Below are positions 25,469 to 34,182 of a stretch of 64,000 nt of DNA, one piece after another. The stretch is from CAZSBG01 sp964605145 (GTDB taxonomy: Bacteria; Zhuqueibacterota; Zhuqueibacteria; Thermofontimicrobiales; Thermofontimicrobiaceae): assembly GCA_964605145.1 (NCBI GenBank), contig CAZSBG010000013.1, forward strand, positions 1 to 64,000. The letters are read 5' to 3'. The position numbers and the translations under genes were made by a program. The notes below the pieces were generated by a model. That model was not told the origin of the DNA and did no database searches. It saw only the letters and a list, made by a program, of their open reading frames with translations. How positions within the stretch are numbered: the stretch's first letter is position 1; each line of letters opens with the position of its first letter.

Positions 25469-27541
25469 ATGGTAAAAAGATTGTTCGGAATCGTATGTAT
25501 TATGGTCATTTTCCTTTTGCTAAGCGCATATATTTCAGAAGCAGGAACGAATGACTTTGACGGCAAATGGAATTTGATCAAAGAAAAAAGCACGGAGATT
25601 GACCTCTACGGCACGCTTTCCGTGGAATTTCAAATCAATGGCGATCAACTCACATTGATTCAAAAATGGGGCGGCGGCCGAAGCTTCAATGATACGATTT
25701 CACTGAAAATTGATGGCGATTTTCATTCATTCAAAATTAAGGATCGCGTGGTTGCGTCCAACGTGTTTATGGGGCTCTCCATGCCGGTGGGTGAAAAACG
25801 CAAAATGAAAGCGACCTGGGAAAAACAGGGAAAACTTTTAAAACTGGATGAGGAATTCACCCTTCTTGGCTCCCAGGGTAAATTCCCGGTAACAGTGAGC
25901 CACGTTTATACGCTGTCCGAAAATAAAGAAATCATCACCTATAATTTGAATCGGTCCACGCGCAAAACCGGCCCGGAAGTCAAATATGTGCTGAAAAAGG
26001 ATGGCATTAAAACAGCGTATTACATGGAACTGGAAGACAACTGGGAAATCGAAGGGAAACTGCCTGCTCAGGCGTTTCTGATCAGCCTGCAGGGTCTGGC
26101 AAATGCGACTGGCCCCAATTTGTATTTCGTTTATCCGGAAAAATGGGATTTCCGTTTCACGCCATCGGTTCTCGAATTTTTGAAAGACGAACGGAATTAC
26201 ACATTCAATAAATTAAACACCCCGGAACAGGCCTTGAAAACATTCAAAGATAATGTGAACGGCTATGTTGTGTGGGATAAAAATGTCCGTACATCGCTCA
26301 TCGTTTCTTTTACAGTGGCAGGGTTGGAAAAAGCTGTGGTGGTCAGTGAAGAATTGATCCCCATCGCCGAAAAATTGGGATTGAAAAAAGTGGCAGACTT
26401 CCGCGGGAAATTCACAGGCCAGAATGATGCTCAAATTTATTCGTGGGCAATTGATAAATACTGGAGCCGCTGCAGCAAGGAATACATCGTCTGGATGGGC
26501 GGCGAACACGGCAAAATTATGAAGCCGGGCGTGGCCGACTGGGGAATTTACAAGCAGGCGTTTTTCCAGGATTTGTCCACCAAAGAATCGGATACCGAGG
26601 AATACGCGCTGGCGAACAAGCTTTTGTCGGAGATGAAACCGCTATCATTCGTGTTCGGCTGGCATTCGTACAAAAAGGACAAAGAGCGCGACCATGTGAA
26701 ACTCACGTCCAGCTACGCGCTGCGTGTGGAGGGTTTGCACACACTGCCCAATATGAGCTTCAGCAGCCAGGTGCCGGCCTCGCCGGGATTCAAATTTAAA
26801 AATAATCACAACCTGGTGCAGGGTAAAACTTACACGCCGGAAAACAAGGTGTACATTTCCTGCATTCAAACCGACTGCCTCGGGCTTGGCGCATGGACAC
26901 AGCCGGGGCGCGGTGAAATCCCTTATGCCTGGGAAGTCACCATGAACTGGTCGTGGCTGTCCCCGGCCATGATGGAATTTTTCTACAGCCAGGCGACGCC
27001 CAATGATTTTTTCATCGGTTCATTGTCCGGCCCGGGATACATGTACCCCAAGGCTATCCCCAAAGAATACTTGCCAAAAATCATCGACATTGCCTACGAT
27101 CTCATGAAAAAGCTCGATCTCAATGTTTTTGAAATCATGGATTATTCTGAAGGCGCAACTGTTGAAGGAAATACCGAGTTGACCAAAGAGGTCGTGGAAG
27201 CCTATTACGAGGGCATGCCGGACGCCATCGGTTTTGCCAATGGCTACGCCCCGGCATACACATTTACCAGCAGAGATGGCCGGCCGTTGATCTCATTTGA
27301 TTATTATCTGTCACCGAGCCGACCGGAAGCCGATGCTGTTGCTGACCTGAACGAGTTAGCGACCATCAATTCGAATCGTCCCTACTTTCTATTGATGCAT
27401 GTACGCCAGTGGAGCGACATCACCCGCGTGAAAGCCATTCTTGACGAATTGGGTTCGGAATTCGAGTTGGTTCCCCTGGATATTTTCATGAAAATGGCTG
27501 GCGCCAAACCGACATTCAAAGAGAATTTTTTGAAGAAATAG
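25469..27541 (+). CDS. Secreted GxGYxYP family protein with lipocalin-like N-domain (copy 1)
   Basis: 690 residues, signal peptide ending AYISEAG, AAGGAA before the ATG. Residues about 25-170 form a beta-rich lipocalin-like domain (DGKWNLIKEKSTEIDLYG, VFMGLSMPVGEKRKM). From about residue 190 comes the GxGYxYP region: QAFLISLQGLANATGPNLYF and VNGYVVWDKNVRTSLIV, then SLSGPGYMYPKAIP, the family signature, and FEIMDYSEGATVEGN. GxGYxYP proteins are putative glycoside hydrolases described from bioinformatics, with no well-known biochemical activity. A paralogue at 42026-44092 matches along its full length. It ends 14 bp before a clean terminator, so it closes the main carbohydrate block. Confidence 0.85.
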   Translation: MVKRLFGIVCIMVIFLLLSAYISEAGTNDFDGKWNLIKEKSTEIDLYGTLSVEFQINGDQLTLIQKWGGGRSFNDTISLKIDGDFHSFKIKDRVVASNVFMGLSMPVGEKRKMKATWEKQGKLLKLDEEFTLLGSQGKFPVTVSHVYTLSENKEIITYNLNRSTRKTGPEVKYVLKKDGIKTAYYMELEDNWEIEGKLPAQAFLISLQGLANATGPNLYFVYPEKWDFRFTPSVLEFLKDERNYTFNKLNTPEQALKTFKDNVNGYVVWDKNVRTSLIVSFTVAGLEKAVVVSEELIPIAEKLGLKKVADFRGKFTGQNDAQIYSWAIDKYWSRCSKEYIVWMGGEHGKIMKPGVADWGIYKQAFFQDLSTKESDTEEYALANKLLSEMKPLSFVFGWHSYKKDKERDHVKLTSSYALRVEGLHTLPNMSFSSQVPASPGFKFKNNHNLVQGKTYTPENKVYISCIQTDCLGLGAWTQPGRGEIPYAWEVTMNWSWLSPAMMEFFYSQATPNDFFIGSLSGPGYMYPKAIPKEYLPKIIDIAYDLMKKLDLNVFEIMDYSEGATVEGNTELTKEVVEAYYEGMPDAIGFANGYAPAYTFTSRDGRPLISFDYYLSPSRPEADAVADLNELATINSNRPYFLLMHVRQWSDITRVKAILDELGSEFELVPLDIFMKMAGAKPTFKENFLKK

Positions 27542-27554
27542 AATTGAAAGAGGT

Positions 27555-27586
27555 AGGTCAAGTTGGCAACTTGACCTGCTTTTTTC
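27555..27586 (+). terminator. Rho-independent terminator after GxGYxYP copy 1
   Basis: AGGTCAAGTT pairs perfectly with AACTTGACCT around a 3-nt loop, then GCTTTTTTC. Confidence 0.9.
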
Positions 27587-27600
27587 TTTTCAATTTTCCC

Positions 27601-27629
27601 TTGCATTGTTCACGAATTAGCATTATAAT
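27601..27629 (+). promoter_or_regulatory. Predicted promoter of the glycerophosphodiester unit
   Basis: TTGCAT at 27601-27606, 17-bp spacer, TATAAT at 27624-27629; ATG of the phosphodiesterase at 27719. Confidence 0.65.
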
Positions 27630-27718
27630 GTAATAACAAACCTTCAGAGTATTTCATTATTAAAACTCCACAATTCTATTCATAAACTTTATGTTATCCA
27701 TGGTTCAAAGGAAAAAGC

Positions 27719-28495
27719 ATGGACCATTCTCAAACAATTATCATCGCCCATCGCGGCGCTTCGCATGAGGCCCCGGAAAATACGCTGGCGTCCATCAATC
27801 TTGCCTGGCAGCAAAATGTCGCTGCGGTTGAGATTGATATCCATTTATCAAAGGATAACAAAATCGTTGTCATTCACGATGGCAATACGCGCAAAACGAC
27901 TGGCAAAAATGAAGACGTGGTGAATCAGACGTGGGCCGAGTTAAGGCAATTGGATGTAGGAAAATGGAAGGGCGAGCAATGGCGGAATGAACGAATTCCC
28001 ACATTGGACGAAGTTTTATCCACTGTGCCAAAGAACAAGCGGCTGTTCATCGAAATTAAATGCAAGGATACGGTGCTGCCAATTCTGAAAGACACGCTGC
28101 AAGGTGCTTCGGTTCGACCGGAACAAATTACGCTGATTGGCTTCGACCTGCCGCTGATGACCAAAGCGCAAAACTTGATGCCCGAATATGATATCTGTTT
28201 TATCTATGATTTTGAAAAAGACTTCACCACAGGCCACTGGAATCCCAGGGCAGAGGACATTGTTTCAGTAGCGCAGCGTGCCGGCGTGGACGGACTGGAC
28301 TTATTCGCATGCGGCGCTGTGAACGAGAATCTTATAAAATTGGCACGAAATGAAGAATTAAAAATTTACGTGTGGACCGTCAATGATCCCATCGAGGCAA
28401 AACGTTTTTATGATTTAGGCATCGATGGAATCACCTCGGATCGCCCGCAGTGGCTTAAAAATGAATTGCCGATGTTGATAAACAAGAATGAATAA
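27719..28495 (+). CDS. Glycerophosphodiester phosphodiesterase
   Basis: 258 residues, no signal peptide, hence the cytosolic UgpQ-like form rather than periplasmic GlpQ. TIM-barrel GDPD motifs are complete: IIAHRGASHEAPENT (catalytic HRG and metal-binding Glu), AAVEIDIHLSKD, VVIHDGNTRKTTG (catalytic His-Asp), LFIEIKC in the middle and DGITSDRP at the end. It hydrolyses glycerophosphodiesters such as glycerophosphoethanolamine to sn-glycerol 3-phosphate and an alcohol. AAAGGA precedes the ATG. The next two genes, a lipase-like hydrolase and GlpD, make a short pathway from phospholipid head-group material to dihydroxyacetone phosphate. Confidence 0.92.
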   Translation: MDHSQTIIIAHRGASHEAPENTLASINLAWQQNVAAVEIDIHLSKDNKIVVIHDGNTRKTTGKNEDVVNQTWAELRQLDVGKWKGEQWRNERIPTLDEVLSTVPKNKRLFIEIKCKDTVLPILKDTLQGASVRPEQITLIGFDLPLMTKAQNLMPEYDICFIYDFEKDFTTGHWNPRAEDIVSVAQRAGVDGLDLFACGAVNENLIKLARNEELKIYVWTVNDPIEAKRFYDLGIDGITSDRPQWLKNELPMLINKNE

Positions 28496-28524
28496 CGAGT
28501 TTGATACGGAGGAAATTTTACAGA

Positions 28525-29505
28525 ATGTCGAAAATCATTATCGGTATTCACGGACTCGGAGCAAAACCTGCTGAGAAAATTCTTAAAAAATGGTGGAAAC
28601 AGTCGATTCGGGAGGGGCTTAAATCCATTGGTTACCCGATTCGATTCTTTAAATTCGAACTGGTCTACTGGGCCGACTTTCTTCATTCTCAGCCCCTGGA
28701 TGCACGTATTACAGATGAAAACCACCCGGCATTCTTGAAAGAACCGTATGCTCAATCCAGAGGAATCCTCTTGAAAAAACCGAGTAACTGGCGTCGGAAA
28801 ATTCTCAAATATCTGGAAAAAGAAATTGACAAGCTCTTTTTAAATGAAGATCTGTCTATAAATTTTTCATCCATCTCCGATTACATTATCCAGCATTTTT
28901 TTTCTGACCTTGATAAATATTATTCAGGAACTTGTAAGGATAGAAAAAACATGGTTCGCCCGGTGAAGGATGTGCTCAGAGAAAATCTGGCGCTGGTGTT
29001 GAAAAAATATCGTAAAAAGGAAATTCTGCTCATCGGGCATTCCATGGGTTCCATAATTTCGTATGATGTGCTGACCCAGACCTCGCCAGCCATCCCGGTC
29101 GACACAATGCTGACAATCGGCTCGCCGCTTGGAATTCCGGCCATCATGGGGAAAACAATAAGCGAGTTAAAAATACGAAACGCGCCGGTTAAGCATTTGT
29201 CCACGCCGGAAAGTGTAAAACGACACTGGTACAACCTGTCCGATCTGGGAGACAAGGTGGCTTTTAATTACGATTTGGGCGATGATTACAAGGCCAATTC
29301 ACGGCGAATTAAAGTGACCGATTTAATCGTGACCAATGATTATGAGTACCGGGGAGAAAGAAATCCGCATAAAGTTTACGGTTACCTGAGAACGCCGGAA
29401 TGCGCCAATATTATCAATGAATTTCTGATGCGGGGCAGGAACAAAACCATCGTTCGAATGATGGACAAAATTAATTACTGGATCGATAATATTCAACGGT
29501 TTTAG
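28525..29505 (+). CDS. Alpha/beta hydrolase, lipase-like
   Basis: 326 residues from the ATG at 28525, chosen over the in-frame start at 28501 because GGAGGA lies just upstream of the former. The protein opens with a beta strand and oxyanion-type loop (KIIIGIHGLGAKP); the nucleophile elbow is LIGHSMGSIISYDVL, and TIGSPLGIPAI follows as in triacylglycerol lipase-like serine esterases. A late His before RTPECANI or the HKVYGYL segment could complete the triad. No signal peptide. Its place between a glycerophosphodiesterase and GlpD suggests action on lysophospholipids or acylglycerols, giving glycerol-phosphate compounds; inference from neighbours. Confidence 0.75.
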   Translation: MSKIIIGIHGLGAKPAEKILKKWWKQSIREGLKSIGYPIRFFKFELVYWADFLHSQPLDARITDENHPAFLKEPYAQSRGILLKKPSNWRRKILKYLEKEIDKLFLNEDLSINFSSISDYIIQHFFSDLDKYYSGTCKDRKNMVRPVKDVLRENLALVLKKYRKKEILLIGHSMGSIISYDVLTQTSPAIPVDTMLTIGSPLGIPAIMGKTISELKIRNAPVKHLSTPESVKRHWYNLSDLGDKVAFNYDLGDDYKANSRRIKVTDLIVTNDYEYRGERNPHKVYGYLRTPECANIINEFLMRGRNKTIVRMMDKINYWIDNIQRF

Positions 29506-29522
29506 ATTTCGGGAATCGGGGA

Positions 29523-29654
29523 TCGGGATTCGGGACATTGAAAATGGGAATTGGGAATTATAATCAGGCATCTGAATTTCGGTTAAAATCTAATATCGAA
29601 TAGCTAACATCGAGAACCGAAACCGAACCCCGAGAACCGAAATCCGAGTCCCGA
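29523..29654. repeat. Inverted and tandem repeats before glpD
   Basis: TCGGGATTCGG (29523-29533) is matched in inverse by CCGAGTCCCGA (29644-29654), 10 of 11 positions; CGAGAACCGAAA occurs twice, at 29611-29622 and 29631-29642. The right arm ends about 20 bp before the glpD start. Confidence 0.6.
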
Positions 29655-29673
29655 CTAAACAATGGAGGTATAC

Positions 29674-31236
29674 ATGAATCGCGATGAAATGCTGGAACGC
29701 ATCGATGACACATCAAAAAAATGGGATTTCATTATTATCGGCGGCGGCGCCACCGGCGTGGGGGTTGCCATCGATGCCGCATCGCGCGGCTACCAGACGC
29801 TCCTCATCGAACAGGCTGACTTTGGTCAGGGCACTTCCAGCCGCAGCACCAAGCTGGTACACGGCGGCGTGCGATATTTGCAGCAGGGCAATGTGTCGTT
29901 CGTGCTCGAAGCGCTGAAAGAGCGAGGCCTCATGCTGAAAAACGCGCCGCACCTCGTGCACAATCTTCCGTTCATTGTTCCCAATTATGACTGGTGGGAA
30001 TCCCCGTTTTACGGCATCGGACTGAAACTGTACGATATTTTGGCCGGCAAGCACGGCTTCGGTCACTCCAAAATTCTTTCCAAAGAACAAACATTGAAGC
30101 ACATCCCCACCGTGGAAACCGAAGGCCTCCGCGGCGGAGTTCTCTATTTCGACGGACAATTCGACGACGCCCGCCTGGTCATCGACATGACCCAGACCGC
30201 TGCGGAGCAGGGAGCCACGATGATCAATTATATGCGGGCGGAATCGCTGAAAAAAACCAATAATTTTGTAGACGTTGTTGTGGCGCGCGAAATGGAAAGC
30301 AATAACACCTATCATCTCAGCGCGCGCTGCGTCATCAATGCCACCGGCGTATACGCGGATTCCATTCGAAAAATGGAGGACGAAAACTCAAAGCCGATGA
30401 TTCGCCCGAGTCAGGGAATACACATCGTCCTGGATAAATCATTTTTGCCCGGGGACAGCGCCATTATGGTGCCGCACACCGATGACGGCCGCGTGCTGTT
30501 CGCCATTCCCTGGCACGACTGCGTGATTGTGGGCACCACGGACACCGAGATGACCGAAATTCCGCTGGAGCCTGTTCCATTGCAATCCGAACTTGATTTT
30601 CTCATCGGGCACGCAGCCCGCTACCTGACCAAAGACCCCACGCCGGCCGATGTACTCAGCGCGTTCGCCGGGCTGCGGCCGCTCGTTTCCGTGGGTGAAT
30701 CCGAAAGCACGGCGGCTATTTCTCGCGATCATGTGGTTCACATCTCGCACTCAGGATTGGTGACCATCACCGGCGGAAAGTGGACGACCTACCGAAAAAT
30801 GGCCGAAGACACCGTGGATCAGGCTGCTATACTGGCACAGCTCGATCCAAGTCCCTGCGTCACCCACGATCTGCAAATCCACGGGTACCACAAAAACGCG
30901 AAAAAATTTGGCAAGCTCGCCAACTATGGGTCGGACGCGCCTGCAGTGATGGATCTGATGCGGGACAATCCAAAATATTCCGAACCCCTGCATCCATCCC
31001 TGCCATACGTGGCCGGGGAAGTCATCTGGGCGGCGCGGCATGAAATGGCCCGAACCGTTGAAGATTTTCTGTCCCGAAGGACGCGGGCGCTGCTGCTCAA
31101 CGCGCGCGCCAGCAAGGAAATCGCTTCCAAAGTAGCCGACCTGATGGCCCGGGAGCTCAATCGCAAACGCAAGTGGAAAAAAGACCCGATCGAAAAATTT
31201 CAGGCACTGGCCGAAACCTATATCGTGAAACAATGA
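29674..31236 (+). CDS. glpD: Glycerol-3-phosphate dehydrogenase, FAD-dependent
   Basis: 520 residues from the ATG at 29674, GGAGG 8 bp upstream; the in-frame ATG at 29662 overlaps that site. The N-terminal FAD-binding motif is FIIIGGGATGVGVAID, followed by the GlpD hallmark GQGTSSRSTKLVHGGVRYL; PSQGIHIVLD, VIVGTTDTEM and the GGKWTTYRKMAEDTV motif of the substrate domain are present, plus the helical C-terminal DAO_C domain. It oxidises sn-glycerol 3-phosphate to dihydroxyacetone phosphate at the inner membrane and feeds electrons to quinone. It completes the phosphodiesterase-hydrolase-GlpD group. No glpK or glpF is seen, so the unit fits lipid-derived glycerol phosphate rather than free glycerol. 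Confidence 0.95.
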   Translation: MNRDEMLERIDDTSKKWDFIIIGGGATGVGVAIDAASRGYQTLLIEQADFGQGTSSRSTKLVHGGVRYLQQGNVSFVLEALKERGLMLKNAPHLVHNLPFIVPNYDWWESPFYGIGLKLYDILAGKHGFGHSKILSKEQTLKHIPTVETEGLRGGVLYFDGQFDDARLVIDMTQTAAEQGATMINYMRAESLKKTNNFVDVVVAREMESNNTYHLSARCVINATGVYADSIRKMEDENSKPMIRPSQGIHIVLDKSFLPGDSAIMVPHTDDGRVLFAIPWHDCVIVGTTDTEMTEIPLEPVPLQSELDFLIGHAARYLTKDPTPADVLSAFAGLRPLVSVGESESTAAISRDHVVHISHSGLVTITGGKWTTYRKMAEDTVDQAAILAQLDPSPCVTHDLQIHGYHKNAKKFGKLANYGSDAPAVMDLMRDNPKYSEPLHPSLPYVAGEVIWAARHEMARTVEDFLSRRTRALLLNARASKEIASKVADLMARELNRKRKWKKDPIEKFQALAETYIVKQ

Positions 31237-31754
31237 CATCGATGCAAGTTGTCTCCATATTCTCTGCAAAGCATCATGTGCCTTCGATGCATCCTCGAAG
31301 GCATTTCATTCAATAACTAAAATGGATGTCAGCCTACAGCGATCAGCGCTCAGCAAAAGAAATGATAGTACGATAAATATATAAATATAATCATTGCGTC
31401 TACACTAAAAAGTCTTAAAAGGCTTTAATTATTTGGTTACTATATTTGTGGCTATTCAATTGAATATTTTCATGTTAGACATTTTCAATAGCCCCGACTT
31501 TTAAGTCGGGGAGTAGAGTTCTCCCGTTAATCCCGGGCTTTAACCCCTGATTAGAGTGGACTCATCATTTAAAAGATTAAAATATTTCGTCAATCTTAGC
31601 TGTTTGATATTTCCTGAGCTGATGGCTGAAAGCTAATCGCTCCTCTGATGCAATAAAATCCACCCGAAAAAATGAATCAAAACTGCGCAATGCAAAGTAT
31701 AATATTTCTTGATGTTTTTTAATCGACAATTATTCACAAGATGTGGAGGTGTCC
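31237..31754. other. Intergenic region with hairpins and dispersed repeats
   Basis: TGCCTTCGA/TCGAAGGCA hairpin at 31279-31303 followed by TTTC is a weak terminator for glpD. CCCCGACTT-TT-AAGTCGGGG lies near 31493-31512. Copies of the CAGCGATCAGCGCTCAGC and GCTGATGGCTGAAAGCTAATCGC repeat type lie near 31335 and 31620. No gene is seen. Confidence 0.65.
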
Positions 31755-33908
31755 ATGAATACATTTCAAAAATCGTCTGTAAAGATTTTGAGTTTTTTGA
31801 CAGTCGCGTTTGTTACCATTTCATTGCTTATGAACTGCTCTCTTGAACAAAAGAAATTGGAGAATGTTATGCCACCAGTCGCGGAAAAAATTCCCAAAGA
31901 ATTAACCATCCACAATGATATCCGAATCGATGATTACTTCTGGTTGCAGGAGCGGGAAAATCCCAAAGTGATTGAATATTTGGAAGCTGAAAACGAGTAC
32001 CTGAAAAAGGTCATGCAGCACACTGAGAAATTTCAGAAAAAATTATTCAAAGAAATTGTGGGCAGAATTAAACAGACCGACATGTCCGTGCCATACAAAA
32101 CCAATGAATATTACTATTACACTCGCTACGAAGAAGGCAAGGAATATCCCATTTACTGCCGAAAAAAGGGCAGCCTCGAAGCGGACGAGGAGATCATGCT
32201 CAATGTCAATGAAATGGCCGAGGGACACGCATTTTACCAGGTACGCGGCCTGAATGTGAGTGAGGACAATATGCTGCTGGCGTTCGGCGTGGACACGGTC
32301 AGCCGAAGAAAGTATACGCTTCAATTCAAAAATCTTGAAACAGGTGAAATCCTGCCGGATAAAATTCCCAATACCACCGGCAGCGCCACCTGGGCCAATG
32401 ATAACAAAACCGTTTTTTACGCCACCAAAGACAGCACGCTTCGATCCCATAAAATTATGAGACACGTTCTTGGTGCAGAATCTTCTGCGGACAAAGAAAT
32501 TTATCATGAAGCCGACAATACATTTTCAACGTTTGTCTATAAATCCAAATCGAAAAAATATATTTTCATCGGCAGCTACAGCACGCTATCCTCAGAATTT
32601 CGATTTCTGGACGCAGACCGGCCGGACGGTGATTTTCAGATCTTTCAGAAACGGGAGAAAGATCATGAATACAGTATATCCCATTTCGAAGATACATTTT
32701 ATATCGTCACAAACTGGAAGGCCAAAAATTTCCGGCTGATGCAGACCGATGTGAATCAAACCGCAAAACGATACTGGAAAGAAGTCATTCCGCATCGCAC
32801 AGATGTGCTGCTGGAAGGCATCGATATTTTCAAGGATTACCTGGTGGTGAGCGAGCGACAGAACGGGCTGCGCCAGATAAAAATCATTGAGCACAAAAGC
32901 GGGGGAACCCACGCTCTGGAATTTGCGGACGAGGCGTATCTCGCCTACACAAGCATCAATCCGGAATTCGACACGGAATTGCTGCGGTTCAGTTACACAT
33001 CCATGACCACGCCAAATTCCACGTACGATTACAACATGCGCACCCGCGAACGCACACTGCTCAAGCAGCAGGAGGTTTTGGGCGACTTCGATCCAAAGGA
33101 TTATGAATCAAAGCGAATTTACGCGCCGGCCACGGATGGAACCAAAATACCGGTGTCATTGGTGTATAAAAAAGGACTGGAAAAGAACGGCCAAAATCCG
33201 CTTCTCCTTTATGGCTATGGCTCCTACGGCGCCAGCATGGAAGCCACGTTCAGTTCCGTGCGGTTGAGCCTGCTGGACCGGGGATTTGTGTACGCCGTTG
33301 CCCACATTCGTGGCGGCCAGGAAATGGGCCGGGGCTGGTACGAAGACGGTAAATTGCTCACAAAGAAAAATACGTTTACAGATTTTATCAATTGTGCCGA
33401 ATTTCTTATTGCGGAAAAATATACCAATCCGAACAAACTGTTTGCCATGGGCGGAAGCGCCGGCGGACTGCTGATGGGCGCCGTGGTCAATATGCGGCCG
33501 GACCTGTTCAAAGGAATCATCGCGGCCGTGCCGTGGGTGGATGTTGTCACAACCATGCTGGACGAAAGCATTCCGCTGACCACCAGCGAATACGACGAGT
33601 GGGGGGGCAATCCCAACAACAAGGAATATTACGAATACATGCTCTCATATTCGCCGTACGACAATGTGGAAGCCAAAACATATCCGGCCATGCTGGTGAC
33701 CACCGGGTTGCACGATTCCCAGGTGCAATACTGGGAGCCGGCCAAGTGGGTCGCCAAATTGCGGGACATGAAAACCGATGATAATATTCTGCTGCTGAAA
33801 ACCGATATGAAGACCGGCCACGGCGGCAAATCCGGCAGGTTCGAACGTTACAAAGAAACCGCGCTGGAGTATGCGTTTATGTTCGATTTGTTAGGAATCA
33901 GAAAATAA
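31755..33908 (+). CDS. Prolyl oligopeptidase family serine peptidase (S9A), lipoprotein
   Basis: 717 residues from the ATG at 31755 with GGAGG upstream. The N-terminus is a lipoprotein signal (hydrophobic core, then LLMNCSLEQ), placing it in the envelope. A seven-bladed propeller region covers about residues 60-440; the catalytic alpha/beta hydrolase domain has RGGQEMGRGWYEDGKL, the nucleophile motif GGSAGGLLMGAV, the acid in HDSQVQYWEPAKW and the His in TGHGGKSGRFERYKE. All triad residues are present. S9A enzymes cut short peptides after proline. It stands alone between intergenic repeat regions. Confidence 0.93.
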   Translation: MNTFQKSSVKILSFLTVAFVTISLLMNCSLEQKKLENVMPPVAEKIPKELTIHNDIRIDDYFWLQERENPKVIEYLEAENEYLKKVMQHTEKFQKKLFKEIVGRIKQTDMSVPYKTNEYYYYTRYEEGKEYPIYCRKKGSLEADEEIMLNVNEMAEGHAFYQVRGLNVSEDNMLLAFGVDTVSRRKYTLQFKNLETGEILPDKIPNTTGSATWANDNKTVFYATKDSTLRSHKIMRHVLGAESSADKEIYHEADNTFSTFVYKSKSKKYIFIGSYSTLSSEFRFLDADRPDGDFQIFQKREKDHEYSISHFEDTFYIVTNWKAKNFRLMQTDVNQTAKRYWKEVIPHRTDVLLEGIDIFKDYLVVSERQNGLRQIKIIEHKSGGTHALEFADEAYLAYTSINPEFDTELLRFSYTSMTTPNSTYDYNMRTRERTLLKQQEVLGDFDPKDYESKRIYAPATDGTKIPVSLVYKKGLEKNGQNPLLLYGYGSYGASMEATFSSVRLSLLDRGFVYAVAHIRGGQEMGRGWYEDGKLLTKKNTFTDFINCAEFLIAEKYTNPNKLFAMGGSAGGLLMGAVVNMRPDLFKGIIAAVPWVDVVTTMLDESIPLTTSEYDEWGGNPNNKEYYEYMLSYSPYDNVEAKTYPAMLVTTGLHDSQVQYWEPAKWVAKLRDMKTDDNILLLKTDMKTGHGGKSGRFERYKETALEYAFMFDLLGIRK

Positions 33909-34182
33909 GGTTCGCTCTATTTTAAATTCTCAAATTGGCGAAACCTTAACAAGATGTCATACCTGCGGATGCAGGTATCTCCTCATTCAATTATAATACT
34001 TACTTTTTGTCGGGAGATTCCTGAACTCCGCTTCGCTCCGTCAGGAATGACATAGTAAATTCAAATAATTCATATTTTTTAGTCAATTAATTTTTGTTTT
34101 TGAAATTTATTTGTTATTTGTTTATTTACTATTTGGAATTTTAAAAACTCTCTCTGTATTTTGACCCGGAAGGACACACACA

